64,000 nucleotides of DNA from Cellvibrio sp. UBA7661 (GCA_002483365.1 DLHT01000011.1:124001-188000), one strand, 5' to 3'; positions 1 to 8,328 are shown, numbered from the stretch's first letter. Notes: a model not told the origin generated them from the letters alone. Numbers and translations: made by a program.

Positions 1-38
1 GTGGCTGCCGTTTTGTTTTTGCTGGTGACAGGAAAAGC

Positions 39-749
39 TTATTTTTCCGCAGCGATTGCCTCTTCAATAAAATTCAATGCTTCATCGATCAGGGCCAGCA
101 TTGCTTGGCGTGCCCGCTCGGGATTGCGGTTTTTGATTGCATTAAATACTTTGGAGTGGTCTTCAACTACGCCTTCATGGTTCCCTTTAATCGGGTTGGT
201 ATGACTGATGCTCACTCGCAACGCGGTGGAAATGAAATCGCGCAAACGGATATAAAAACGGTTGTTGCTGGCATACAGAATACTAACGTGGAAAGCGATG
301 TCTGCTTCCAGATCTTCTTTGCTATTGCCTTCGGCTTTACGCATGCCCTCAAGCGCGCTTTCAATGGCAGCGAGTTTTGCGTCATCAGCATAGCGAGCAG
401 CGAGAGCCGCTGCTTCAGGTTCGATCGCAATACGCACCTGCAAGAATTCTTTCAGTACATGTAATGATGGCTTACTTTCCAATACCCAGCGTAACAAGTC
501 AGGGTCAAAAATATTCCACTGGTCTTCAGGTTGGATGCGAATGCCTTGGCGCGGTTTACTGGTAATTAATCCTTTGGCGGATAACATCTTTACTGCTTCG
601 CGCACCGCGCTGCGGCTAACACCGAACTTATCGCACAGTTCTGCTTCTGTTGGCAGGCTGTCATCAATAAATTCACCACAGATAATTGTGCGTCCCAGCT
701 CTTGTACCATGCGCTGTGAAAGATTGAAGTTGCGATCGAGGATTGCCAT
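39..749 (-). CDS. GntR/FadR-family transcriptional regulator
   Basis: A 236-residue DNA-binding regulator. The N-terminal winged helix (about residues 10-75) has the GntR pattern PTEAELCDKFGVSRSAVREA followed by an RQG turn. The C-terminal helical region (about 95-225) fits an FCD effector domain, with an early R/E/P-rich helix, a D..FH motif and a late HxxV/A helix carrying probable metal or ligand-binding His residues. FCD regulators usually sense small organic acids or sugar acids; the ligand here is unknown. The ATG at 749 gives a full-length family member. Its likely target lies beyond the left edge or is its own promoter, because a nested inverted repeat lies just upstream. The family call is firm, the ligand is not known. 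Confidence 0.9.
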   Translation of the reverse strand: MAILDRNFNLSQRMVQELGRTIICGEFIDDSLPTEAELCDKFGVSRSAVREAVKMLSAKGLITSKPRQGIRIQPEDQWNIFDPDLLRWVLESKPSLHVLKEFLQVRIAIEPEAAALAARYADDAKLAAIESALEGMRKAEGNSKEDLEADIAFHVSILYASNNRFYIRLRDFISTALRVSISHTNPIKGNHEGVVEDHSKVFNAIKNRNPERARQAMLALIDEALNFIEEAIAAEK

Positions 750-781
750 TGGTGTGATTGCTCTATTGACCGAAAATATGA

Positions 782-830
782 CATCAGATTAACGATTTAT
801 TGTTAATAATACAATCTGATGGTTGTACAA
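782..830. promoter_or_regulatory. Nested inverted repeat, likely GntR operator
   Basis: Between the divergent GntR regulator and SapC gene, a perfect 9-bp inverted repeat (CATCAGATT at 782-790, AATCTGATG at 813-821) encloses a second one (TTAAC 789-793, GTTAA 802-806). TTGT-N7-ACAA lies at 800-814, and a TTGTACAA palindrome follows at 823-830. GntR-family operators commonly have GT-Nx-AC dyads, so autoregulation is a reasonable inference. The repeat could also act as a hairpin in a transcript. Confidence 0.45.
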
Positions 831-1055
831 AAATTACTCATTAAGGGCTGTGGCAATCAGGTCTGGTTGGTTGAATGCTGATCTTGTTTTTCCTTATTGG
901 TCGCTATATCGCACCTTATTCTGATGAGCTTTCCCGCTGCTAATTCTTATGGCAGGTGCCCTTGAAAGTGCTACCATGCGCCCCTATTTTTAGCGTTCTT
1001 AATCGTTTCTATTGTGTTCAACCTTGGTCCGACAAAATAAATAGAGGTATAGCCT
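831..1055. other. Intergenic region upstream of the SapC-family gene
   Basis: This is the rest of a 306-bp non-coding gap. It should hold the promoter for the SapC-family gene, but no clear -35/-10 pair stands out. A purine-rich ribosome binding site (AGAGGT) lies at about 1042-1047, before the GTG start. Confidence 0.4.
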
Positions 1056-1805
1056 GTGGCAAAACAACTCATGATTTATGACAACATTCAACCTTTGTCA
1101 TCAGATACCCATCGTAACTGGTCGGTACAAGTTGAAGATTACTCATTTGTTTCCCATTTGATCTCCGCGCCGGTATTAGCGACAGAGATACCATTCGCGT
1201 CTGGCGAGTTTCCAATCGTCTTCTCTGCAACTTCAAATGAAGGTGAATACATTCCTTTGGCCATTATGGGGCTTAAGGATGGCGAGAACTTGATGCTGAA
1301 TGAAAAATCCCAATTCGTTACCCGTTATATTCCTGCATTTATCCGCCGTTACCCTTTTGTGTTGGGTGGTGATAAAGCAAATGACACTATGGCGCTTTGC
1401 ATCGACGCCGACAGCAAGGCCATTGTGAAGGATGGCAGCAAAGGTCGTCGTTTATTTGAAGAGAATGGTGATCAATCGTCACACCTCAAAGAGGTTGTTG
1501 AATTTTTGAAGGACTACCAATACCGCGCTGAAATGACCAAGGTCTTTTGCAAGCGTCTGCATGAACTGGATTTGCTTGAGCCAATGCAGGCCAACATTAC
1601 TTTCAAAGGCCGCGAAGATGCAAACATGAACCTGACCGGCTTTTTTGTGGTCAAGCGTGAAAAGCTGAAAGCGCTCAGCGATGCAGATGCGCTGGATCTG
1701 TTCAAGAAAGATGGCTTGGAATTGATTTACAGCCACATACAATCCCTGTCAAATTTGAATCATTTGATTGGCAAAAAATCAGAAAAATTGGGCATTACCC
1801 AATAA
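1056..1805 (+). CDS. SapC-family protein
   Basis: A 249-residue soluble protein with no signal peptide. It resembles the SapC family (PF07277): an N-terminal region with HRNWSV and FVSHLISAPVLATEIP, then an FPIVF strand, the YIPAFIRRYPF segment (about residues 88-98) and a central region with LFEENG. SapC was first described with a Campylobacter surface-layer locus, but the molecular role of these proteins is unknown and they are widespread in proteobacteria. The start is GTG, supported by AGAGGT eight bases upstream. It is monocistronic and followed by a strong terminator. Confidence 0.8.
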   Translation: MAKQLMIYDNIQPLSSDTHRNWSVQVEDYSFVSHLISAPVLATEIPFASGEFPIVFSATSNEGEYIPLAIMGLKDGENLMLNEKSQFVTRYIPAFIRRYPFVLGGDKANDTMALCIDADSKAIVKDGSKGRRLFEENGDQSSHLKEVVEFLKDYQYRAEMTKVFCKRLHELDLLEPMQANITFKGREDANMNLTGFFVVKREKLKALSDADALDLFKKDGLELIYSHIQSLSNLNHLIGKKSEKLGITQ

Positions 1806-1838
1806 TATGTTTTGAATAGTTGTGATTATTGATTACAG

Positions 1839-1872
1839 AAAACCGGAGTCAGAAATGACTCCGGTTTTTTCT
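1839..1872. terminator. Intrinsic terminator between SapC-family gene and hpf
   Basis: A 12-bp perfect stem, AAACCGGAGTCA with TGACTCCGGTTT around a GAAA loop, is followed by a T-run. It sits between convergent genes, and A/T tracts on both sides could let it serve both strands. Confidence 0.85.
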
Positions 1873-1931
1873 TTTCAGGACAATGAAAATAGTTGGTTAA
1901 TCCAACAATTTAAAATTCAGCGATGTATTTG

Positions 1932-2249
1932 CTAGCGGGTGCTACGTTGACGAGCAGCGAGTTGTTTGACTTTACGCTCCGCACTTGAGAAAGCATCACG
2001 TACGGCCACGTGTATGGATTCATCGTTTTGGGTGATCGCAACGGGGTGTCCCACAATGTCCAATTCAATAGAAGCCCGATATTGTTTGCCTTTGTGTTTG
2101 TGGTGATGCGGGGTGTCCAGAACAACGCGGCTATGGACTATCTGGTCGGTGTAGCGGCTGAGCTTTTCAAGCTTTTTGGTAATGATGTCGTTCAGTGCAG
2201 CAGAAGAATCCAAATCACGATATACAACGTCGACAGCAGGTTTCATCAT
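1932..2249 (-). CDS. hpf: Ribosome hibernation promoting factor (short HPF/YfiA family)
   Basis: A 105-residue protein of the HPF/RaiA family, which binds the 30S decoding region and helps inactivate ribosomes in stationary phase. Visible features are the N-terminal VDVVYRDLDSS strand, the helix with KKLEKLSRY (about 25-34), VVLDTPHHHKHKGKQY and the second helix DAFSSAERKVKQLAAR. There is no long C-terminal dimerisation domain, so this is a short form. It is monocistronic, whereas in enterobacteria and pseudomonads hpf usually sits downstream of rpoN. A good ribosome site (AAGGAG) precedes ATGATG. Confidence 0.88.
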   Translation of the reverse strand: MMKPAVDVVYRDLDSSAALNDIITKKLEKLSRYTDQIVHSRVVLDTPHHHKHKGKQYRASIELDIVGHPVAITQNDESIHVAVRDAFSSAERKVKQLAARQRSTR

Positions 2250-2559
2250 AAAGCTCCTTAACGTTTATGTTAGCGGGCCGGGATGTCTTGCCGGGCTTTG
2301 CAAAACCCCTCGCCCTATTAACTATATTGATTATCCCTTGGTAAATATCAAGTTTTTGACGGGGGTTATTAATAATATTTTGATCTCTGGATATATCTTT
2401 ATGGCATTACTGGGCATAACGATGTGAATCCGGGAAATAATGTTTCATTCTTGATCGGTTTTTGTAAGCAAACAGTAAATATGCACAAGAAAGAACCATT
2501 TAGCATATGAAAGATTTTTCGGATTATTGACGGCGAATGACTACTGTTGGGGTGTGAAG
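2250..2559. other. Intergenic region between divergent hpf and the SDR gene
   Basis: A 310-bp AT-rich gap holding the promoters of hpf and of the epimerase-like gene. No convincing sigma-70 hexamers, operator dyad or RNA gene was seen. Confidence 0.35.
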
Positions 2560-3471
2560 ATGAATGTGGCGGAAAATGTATTAATCACAGGCGGCTCAGG
2601 ATTTATAGGTCGTCATCTCAGTTCATTTTTGTCCGAGCATGGCTACTGCGTTTGGGTGTTGACGCGGAACCCAGAAAAGACCCGAAAGGTATTAGGCAAA
2701 ACAGTGCATATCCTGGGTTCATTGGATGAGGCGCTGGACGTCCGTTTTTCAGCGGTTATCAATTTTGCCGGCGAGTCGCTTGCTTCCAGACGTTGGAGTG
2801 AGTCGTCCAAAAGAGCTTTTCGAGAAAGTCGAATTACCTTTACCGAGCGGTTGTACCAGTTTTTTGAGCGTACCGGGAGCTTTCCTGATGTGTTGCTAAA
2901 TGCAAGTGCAGTTGGTTTTTATGGTAATTGTTACGATCAATTGATTGATGAAACTGCAAGAGAGGGTGGTGATTTCGCCGCACAATTGTGTGCTGATTGG
3001 GAATTGGCCGCAAAGCAATTTGAAAGGCATAGTGTAAGAGTGTGTTACGTGCGTTTGGGTGTGGTACTGGAGAGCGATGGCGGTGCGCTCAAACAAATGT
3101 TGCCCGCATTCCGTTTGGGGGTTGGTGGGCGTTTAGGGGCGGGGCAGCATTACATGCCTTGGATTCATCGGCAGGATGTGTTGCGCTTATTTCTTTTTTT
3201 GCTCCGCAACGACCGCGCTTTTGGTGCAGTTAATGCAGTAGCACCAGAGGCAGTAAATAATATTCAGTTCACCAAGGCACTGGCTGACTGTCTGCGCCGC
3301 CCAGCGTTGTTACCTATGCCAGAATTTGTGCTGCGCTTATTGTTCGGTGAAATGGCGGATGCTTTGTTGTTGTCGAGCCAGCGAGCTACGCCAGCTGCCG
3401 CGCTGTCATTCGGTTTTGAGTTTGATTTTCCACAGCTTCATCAAGCATTTTCTGCGATTTTAAAAAAATAA
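2560..3471 (+). CDS. TIGR01777-type NAD(P)-binding epimerase-like protein
   Basis: A 303-residue extended SDR protein. The Rossmann motif GGSGFIG is at the N-terminus, FAGES (SDR39U-type) is near residue 80, and SAVGFYG carries the catalytic-type Tyr. Then come CADWE and VRLGVVL, and a C-terminal DUF1731-like region (MPEFVLRLLFGEMADALLLSSQRA). This matches the YfcH/TIGR01777 family, whose substrate is unknown. The frame is open from a TTG at 2527, but ATG at 2560 aligns with the usual start just before the glycine motif. Monocistronic. Confidence 0.85.
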   Translation: MNVAENVLITGGSGFIGRHLSSFLSEHGYCVWVLTRNPEKTRKVLGKTVHILGSLDEALDVRFSAVINFAGESLASRRWSESSKRAFRESRITFTERLYQFFERTGSFPDVLLNASAVGFYGNCYDQLIDETAREGGDFAAQLCADWELAAKQFERHSVRVCYVRLGVVLESDGGALKQMLPAFRLGVGGRLGAGQHYMPWIHRQDVLRLFLFLLRNDRAFGAVNAVAPEAVNNIQFTKALADCLRRPALLPMPEFVLRLLFGEMADALLLSSQRATPAAALSFGFEFDFPQLHQAFSAILKK

Positions 3472-3483
3472 TGCGGATGTCCT

Positions 3484-3510
3484 CTTGCAATATTGTTTAG
3501 TGACCCTACT
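3484..3510 (+). promoter_or_regulatory. Sigma-32-type heat-shock promoter
   Basis: CTTGCAA (3484-3490), a 13-bp spacer, then CCCTACT (3504-3510). This is close to the RpoH consensus CTTGAAA-N13-14-CCCCAT. It would start transcription near 3517, giving a leader of roughly 105 nt before the small heat-shock gene, which fits the gene it precedes. Confidence 0.65.
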
Positions 3511-3516
3511 TAGTTA

Positions 3517-3623
3517 TTGTGATTGCTCGAATGAGGATCACAACTCTTTTCAGAAATTTAATTAATGGCTTGATCGAATAGATAAGTCGCTTACTTTGTA
3601 TTGCTCACTTTGAGGATATTGAT
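3517..3623 (+). promoter_or_regulatory. ROSE-like RNA thermometer leader with two matching hairpins
   Basis: The hairpin next to the start codon pairs TATTGCTC (3599-3606) with GAGGATA (3612-3618), leaving G3603 bulged, and hides the AGGA ribosome site. This is the hallmark of ROSE thermometers in ibpA/hsp20 leaders (U-U/C-G-C-U opposite AGGA). A second hairpin with the same signature, TGATTGCTC (3520-3528) with GAGGATCA (3533-3540), lies at the predicted 5' end. Melting of the proximal hairpin on heating would free the ribosome site. The structure is read by eye and was not folded computationally. Confidence 0.65.
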
Positions 3624-4106
3624 ATGCGTAATTTTGATTTCACTCCCCTTTATCGTTCTGCAATCGGTTTTGACCGCATGGCAAATTTGTTAGATAACTT
3701 GTCCCGTGCGGAACAAAATCAACCCAGCTATCCCCCTTACAATATTGAATTGACTGGCGAGGATAAATATCGAATTACTATGGCTGTAGCAGGCTTTGAT
3801 CAATCGGAATTAACGATAGAAGTTAATCAAAACCATTTGACTGTTTCTGCCAACAAAGCTTCTGATGAGCAACAACGTACTTATCTGCATCAGGGAATTG
3901 CTGCACGTAGTTTTGAACGGCGTTTCCAGCTGGCTGACCATGTTCAGGTGAAGTCGGCTAATTATGAAAATGGATTGTTGCATATTGATCTGCAGCGAGT
4001 TATTCCTGAATCTATGAAGCCGCGCACCATTCCAATTGGAGTGCAAGCAACCGAGAAATTGACCGTTGTGCCTTCAAGTGTGCCTTCAAGTGTTGATGCA
4101 GCGTAA
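3624..4106 (+). CDS. ibpA: Small heat-shock protein (Hsp20/IbpA family)
   Basis: A 160-residue Hsp20 chaperone that holds unfolding proteins. The N-terminus, MRNFDFTPLYRSAIGFDRM, is the IbpA/IbpB signature. The alpha-crystallin domain (about residues 38-130) includes YNIE, YRITMAVAGF and GIAARSFERRFQLADHV. The C-terminal tail carries the RTIPI I-x-I/V-type motif that docks oligomers. It is a single gene under a heat-shock promoter and thermometer leader. The tail ends in a short VPSSVPSS repeat. The family call is firm; the ibpA symbol is by resemblance. Confidence 0.92.
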   Translation: MRNFDFTPLYRSAIGFDRMANLLDNLSRAEQNQPSYPPYNIELTGEDKYRITMAVAGFDQSELTIEVNQNHLTVSANKASDEQQRTYLHQGIAARSFERRFQLADHVQVKSANYENGLLHIDLQRVIPESMKPRTIPIGVQATEKLTVVPSSVPSSVDAA

Positions 4107-4140
4107 TATTAATGCCTTATTGATATGTAGGTAGATGATT

Positions 4141-4174
4141 AAAAAAGCCCTGGTATTTATGCCGGGGCTTTTTT
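4141..4174. terminator. Bidirectional terminator between hsp20 and the AraC-type gene
   Basis: AAAAAAGCCCTGG pairs with a GCCGGGGCTTTTTT arm (10 perfect pairs plus a G-T-containing extension) around a TATTTAT loop, with A-tract and T-tract flanks. It separates convergent genes and overlaps the last stop codon of the minus-strand gene. Confidence 0.85.
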
Positions 4175-5177
4175 ATGTCCGGAATAATTTTGCCCTGACA
4201 GTTTCCCGGTAGGCATTGGGTGTAATCGCTAGTTTTCTTTTGAATAAAGTTGAGAAATAAGCGGTATCTTGGTATCCGATTTTATCAGCAATTTCATTGA
4301 TTGAGAGGTTGCTGGTTTTTAATAAATCTTTTGCGATGTTGATACGAATTTCCTGTAAATAATCCAGCGGTGTTTTTCCTAATGCATTTTTAAATCGCCG
4401 GTTGAATGTTCGCACGCTCATGCCGAACCGTTCGGCAATCGGCGGAAATACAATGTCACGAAAATAATTATCCTGCAGCCAGATTTGTATTTGCGTAATC
4501 TCCTCGTCAGGATGGGCATTTTCTCCCGCCTCAAAAAAGCCACTGCTTTCATACGCTTTTCGAATTTCGTGCGAGAAGTGTCGTTCAACATGGCTGGCAA
4601 TTGTTTTGCCAAAAAAGCGCTGAATGAAATGAACAGTTAAATCTGCAAGTGAATTGACACTAGCTGCGCAGTAAAGGTTGCCGGCCTGGGTGATAAAATA
4701 TTGTCGTTTTAATTGTACCTGCGGGTAATCTTTTTGGAATTGATCAAAGTAATGCCAGTGTGTAGTCGCTGCTTTGTTGTCCAGCAATCCTGCCTCTGCC
4801 AGGAAGCAACAGCCTGTCCCTACCGCGCTGATAATTGCGCCGTTTTGGTACTGTTCCTGTAGCCATCGCAGGGTTTCGTTATGTTGTTGAACGATGGGGC
4901 GGGGGTTGCGCCAGAGCCCTGGTATGTAAATAAGGTCGCTGGCGGGACGCTCGCCAATAGATTGATCCGGTTGCCAACGAATGCCTGTGCGGGTGCTAAT
5001 CGGGTCACCAGTCAAGGTTATGGTCTTGATGTTCAGATGCCGTCTTTGGTCAATCGGTAGCATTGTATAAACAGCGCTTTCTGCTGCGAGCAACATTTCC
5101 ATGGGGAGCGTGCTGCTGGTGGCGAGCATTCGCTCGCACAGCAAAAAATGAATGCGAATCTCGGGGTTGGTGTTCAT
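4173..5177 (-). CDS. GlxA-type AraC-family transcriptional regulator
   Basis: A 334-residue regulator with an N-terminal DJ-1/PfpI-like domain (about residues 5-180, including a GTGCCFLAEAGLLD nucleophile-elbow-like segment) and a C-terminal AraC domain with two helix-turn-helices (FGMSVRTFNRRFKNALGKTP and INEIADKIGYQDTAYFSTLFK). GlxA-type regulators often control amine or amino-acid catabolism, but the effector is not known here. The frame is open to 5279; ATG at 5177 starts just before the domain (MNTNPEIRIHFLL). It is divergent from fabY across about 130 bp. Confidence 0.85.
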   Translation of the reverse strand: MNTNPEIRIHFLLCERMLATSSTLPMEMLLAAESAVYTMLPIDQRRHLNIKTITLTGDPISTRTGIRWQPDQSIGERPASDLIYIPGLWRNPRPIVQQHNETLRWLQEQYQNGAIISAVGTGCCFLAEAGLLDNKAATTHWHYFDQFQKDYPQVQLKRQYFITQAGNLYCAASVNSLADLTVHFIQRFFGKTIASHVERHFSHEIRKAYESSGFFEAGENAHPDEEITQIQIWLQDNYFRDIVFPPIAERFGMSVRTFNRRFKNALGKTPLDYLQEIRINIAKDLLKTSNLSINEIADKIGYQDTAYFSTLFKRKLAITPNAYRETVRAKLFRT

Positions 5178-5308
5178 GGGTTCATGCTCTTGGGGGAATC
5201 CTGATTTGGCTAATTTACCATGTAAAATGACCATTTTGACCGAGACACGGTAAAGGTTTGCACATACACTTTCCGTCACATTGTGTTGTTGTCACTTCGG
5301 AGCTAGTT

Positions 5309-7216
5309 ATGTCTCTTGCGCGCCTGCCAATTATTGTGGGATTCGGTGGATTTAATGCGGCTGGCCGCAGTTCGGGTCACCATGCTTATCGCCGTATGGT
5401 GATTGAAAGTTTGCCCGAACTTGATCGTCAGGAAACCTTGGCGGGTTTGGCGGTCATGATGGGTTTGGTGGTATTTGTTGATGATACTTATCGTGACTTG
5501 GAAGGAAATGTTCTCAGTCTTGGTGAAATCGAGGTTCGTTTCGGTGCCCAGGTTCTCGATGGCACTCTCATCCGCCGAATTGATAAAAGCTTTTTTGACG
5601 TGGATGCTGCCCATTGGCAAAAATCGGCTACCTTAGGGGCGGGCGACTCTCCCCTCGTGTTTGAAATGCGTAAACGCGACCTGCCAGAGCCGGTGCCTTC
5701 TGATTGGCAGCTGGAGGAAATCGAAGGGGATCGTGTGCGTGTGATTGCTCCCTCTGGTTTGGAGGTCAAGTTTGATAGTTATCGCGATCTGCCGGTGAAG
5801 TCGGCAGGGCAGCTGCCGCACGGGTTTAATCCCGGTTCACTCTATAATTCTCATTACCATCCACGTGCGTTGCAATTGGCTGTTATTGGTGCGTCCGATG
5901 CAATCCAATCGACAGGTTTGGATTGGCAGCAAGTGATGGATTCGGTTAGGCCTGATCAGGTTGGGGTCTATGCGAGTAACGTGATGAGCCAGATGGATGA
6001 CAATGGATTTGGTGGATTGCTTCAATCCCGATTGAAAGGCTCCCGCGTGAGTGCAAAGCAGTGTCCGCTAGGGCTCAATACTATGCCTGCTGACTTCGTA
6101 AATGCCTATATTCTTGGCAGTGTAGGGCAAACAGGTGCAATCACCGGTGCTTGTGCATCCTTTTTATACAACTTGCAAGCGGCGGCTGATGATATTGCAT
6201 CGGGCAAGTGTCGCGTGGCTGTGGTCGGATGTGCGGAAGCGCCTATTGTTGCAGAAATTATTGATGGCTACGCCACAATGGGGGCTCTGGCGAGCGAAGA
6301 GAAATTGCGTAAGCTGGATGGGGTTGAGGAGGCTGATCCTCGTCGCACTAGTCGTCCGTTTGGTGAAAATGCCGGTTTTACGATGGCTGAGGCTAGCCAA
6401 TACGTTGTATTGATGGATGATGCTTTGGTTATCGAGCTAGGTGCTGATGCTCATGGTGCAGTAGGTGATGTTTTTATCAATGCTGATGGTTTCAAAAAGT
6501 CCATTTCGGCACCAGGACCTGGTAACTACATCACTATGGCCAAGGCTGTTGCATCGGCTCGGGCAATCTTGGGCGAAGAGTCGGTTCGTTTTCGCTCGAT
6601 GATTCAGGCTCATGGCTCCAGCACACCTCAGAATCGGGTAACCGAGTCACAAATATTTGATCGGATTGCGCGGGTTTTCAATATCACTGATTGGCCTGTT
6701 GCTGCGGTCAAAGCATATGTTGGGCACTCGCTTTCGGCAGCCAGTGGCGAACAGTTGATCGTGAGCTTAGGGATCTTCAAGTACGGAATAATTCCAGGTA
6801 TTAAAACAATCGATAAAGTGGCGAATGATGTTTTTGCTGAGCGGCTACAAATATCTATCCGCGACCAATCCTGCAAACAGCCGTTAGATGTTGCATTCCT
6901 TAACTCCAAAGGGTTTGGTGGAAATAATGCAACTGCAAGTGTGTTTGCGCCGCATGTGGTTGAGTCGATGTTGAAGCGTCGTTACGGGGCTGTTGCTTAT
7001 ACCAATTATGATGAGAAGCGGAAAGATGTTCGAGCTCGGGCGATGGCTTATGATCGGGCTGCGTTGCAAGGTAATTTTTCTACCATCTATCATTTTGGCG
7101 AAAGATTAATAGATGAGAGTCTGATTAAGGTAGATTGCGAAAGTGTCGATTTGCCTGGGTTTGCACAGGGGGTGGATCTTGTGTTTGTCAACCGTTATTC
7201 AGACATGTGCAATTAA
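5309..7216 (+). CDS. fabY: Beta-ketoacyl-ACP synthase, FabY type
   Basis: A 635-residue condensing enzyme matching what I recall of Pseudomonas aeruginosa FabY, which starts fatty acid synthesis from acetyl-CoA and malonyl-ACP in place of FabH. The start is marked by RLPIIVGFGGFNAAGRSS. The thiolase-fold core has the nucleophile C282 in GACASF, H435 in AHGSSTP and H473 in YVGHS, a complete Cys-His-His triad. A C-terminal extension ends near FSTIYHFGERLIDE. ATG at 5309 is preceded by GGAG six bases away; an upstream in-frame start at 5258 lacks support. Monocistronic and divergent from the AraC-type gene. Confidence 0.88.
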   Translation: MSLARLPIIVGFGGFNAAGRSSGHHAYRRMVIESLPELDRQETLAGLAVMMGLVVFVDDTYRDLEGNVLSLGEIEVRFGAQVLDGTLIRRIDKSFFDVDAAHWQKSATLGAGDSPLVFEMRKRDLPEPVPSDWQLEEIEGDRVRVIAPSGLEVKFDSYRDLPVKSAGQLPHGFNPGSLYNSHYHPRALQLAVIGASDAIQSTGLDWQQVMDSVRPDQVGVYASNVMSQMDDNGFGGLLQSRLKGSRVSAKQCPLGLNTMPADFVNAYILGSVGQTGAITGACASFLYNLQAAADDIASGKCRVAVVGCAEAPIVAEIIDGYATMGALASEEKLRKLDGVEEADPRRTSRPFGENAGFTMAEASQYVVLMDDALVIELGADAHGAVGDVFINADGFKKSISAPGPGNYITMAKAVASARAILGEESVRFRSMIQAHGSSTPQNRVTESQIFDRIARVFNITDWPVAAVKAYVGHSLSAASGEQLIVSLGIFKYGIIPGIKTIDKVANDVFAERLQISIRDQSCKQPLDVAFLNSKGFGGNNATASVFAPHVVESMLKRRYGAVAYTNYDEKRKDVRARAMAYDRAALQGNFSTIYHFGERLIDESLIKVDCESVDLPGFAQGVDLVFVNRYSDMCN

Positions 7217-7439
7217 CTGCGTAGATTAGTGTGGCAATAACAGCCCCACCTTCTTTTCAGTAGTTGGGGCTATAGTTGGGTTTAAGAGTTTTCTAACTAT
7301 ACAAAGTGTTATCTTTCCCTTAGAATACCGCGCCTTTCGCATAGCTAATTATGCGACTCATAATTTTTTAACCTGAAAGTCGATTTTCTAACTGGAAATG
7401 ATGGCTTTCCCCATAAGTAAATACAGGAAGAAGACCTCA

Positions 7440-7688
7440 ATGGTAACTATTCGTCTGTCACGTGGTGGCTCTAAAAAGCGCCCGTTCTATCATCTGACCG
7501 TAACCAACAGCCGCAGCGCCCGTAATGGCCGTTTCATCGAGCGTATCGGTTTCTTCAATCCAGTTGCTCGTGGTCAAGAAGAGCGTCTGCGTGTTGATGC
7601 TGACCGTCTGCAACACTGGGTTGGTCAAGGTGCACAGTTGTCTGAGCGCGTTGAGCAACTGGTTAAAGAAAGCAAAAAAGCAGCTTAA
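7440..7688 (+). CDS. rpsP: 30S ribosomal protein S16
   Basis: An 82-residue protein, MVTIRLSRGGSKKRPFY onward, with NSRSARNGRFIERIGFFNP typical of S16. First gene of the rpsP-rimM-trmD-rplS operon. ATG at 7440 is preceded by AGGAAG; the longer in-frame reading from 7398 does not fit the family N-terminus. A 7-bp inverted repeat, TCGCATA/TATGCGA (7337-7356), lies in the presumed leader. Confidence 0.97.
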   Translation: MVTIRLSRGGSKKRPFYHLTVTNSRSARNGRFIERIGFFNPVARGQEERLRVDADRLQHWVGQGAQLSERVEQLVKESKKAA

Positions 7689-7716
7689 TTGCCTGCTTAA
7701 ACAGTGAAGGCGCCTG

Positions 7717-8256
7717 ATGTCTGCGGAATCCAATTTAGTTAATGTCGGGCGAATTACCGCTGTTTATGGTGTGAAAGGGTGGGTGAAAGTTCACTCTTAC
7801 ACCGAGCCACAAGAAAATTTGTTTGAGTATCATCCCTGGTTTTTAAAGACCAAGCATGGGGTCAAGCAGATTGAGATAGATGAGGTGCGTCCTCATGGCG
7901 ATGCATTCGTCGCGCACATTGTCGGTATTGATGATCGCGATTTGGCAATGCAATACACCGCAGCTGATATCGCCGTTGATAGCGAACTCTTGCCTGAGCT
8001 GGATGAAGGTGAATATTACTGGAGTCAGCTTGAAGGCTTGGTTGTATTTACGCAGTTCGATGGCGGTGAGCGTCAACGCCTTGGTGTGATTTCCAAATTG
8101 ATGGAAACGGGTGCAAACGACGTACTTGTCGTTGTTGCGGATGCAGAAAGTATCGACAAGCGCGAGCGCTTGATACCTTATGTCCCGGAACAGTTTGTAC
8201 TGTCAGTTGATCTCGATGCTGGTGAAATGCTGGTGGATTGGGATCCCGAGTTTTAA
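7717..8256 (+). CDS. rimM: Ribosome maturation factor RimM
   Basis: A 179-residue 16S rRNA processing factor that binds S19 and assists maturation of the 30S head. The N-terminal domain has VGRITAVYGVKGWVKV. The C-terminal PRC-barrel contains YYWSQLEGL, LGVISKLMETGANDVLVV, LIPYVPEQFV and the terminal MLVDWDPEF. Second gene of the rpsP operon, 28 bp after rpsP. Confidence 0.96.
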   Translation: MSAESNLVNVGRITAVYGVKGWVKVHSYTEPQENLFEYHPWFLKTKHGVKQIEIDEVRPHGDAFVAHIVGIDDRDLAMQYTAADIAVDSELLPELDEGEYYWSQLEGLVVFTQFDGGERQRLGVISKLMETGANDVLVVVADAESIDKRERLIPYVPEQFVLSVDLDAGEMLVDWDPEF

Positions 8257-8328
8257 GCTTTAAAAATAAAAAGTTTAAAGCTAACTTATTTGGCGTAAGC
8301 GCTGTGAGGCGAGAGGAGTGATCGTCAA

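Noticed and set aside
2527..2559. Upstream TTG start for the TIGR01777 gene
   Set aside because: The extra 11 residues do not fit the family N-terminus, and the ATG at 2560 places the glycine motif normally.
7242..7271. Terminator after fabY (AGCCCCA/TGGGGCT)
   Set aside because: The loop is 16 bases and no T-run follows the stem, so it was not called.
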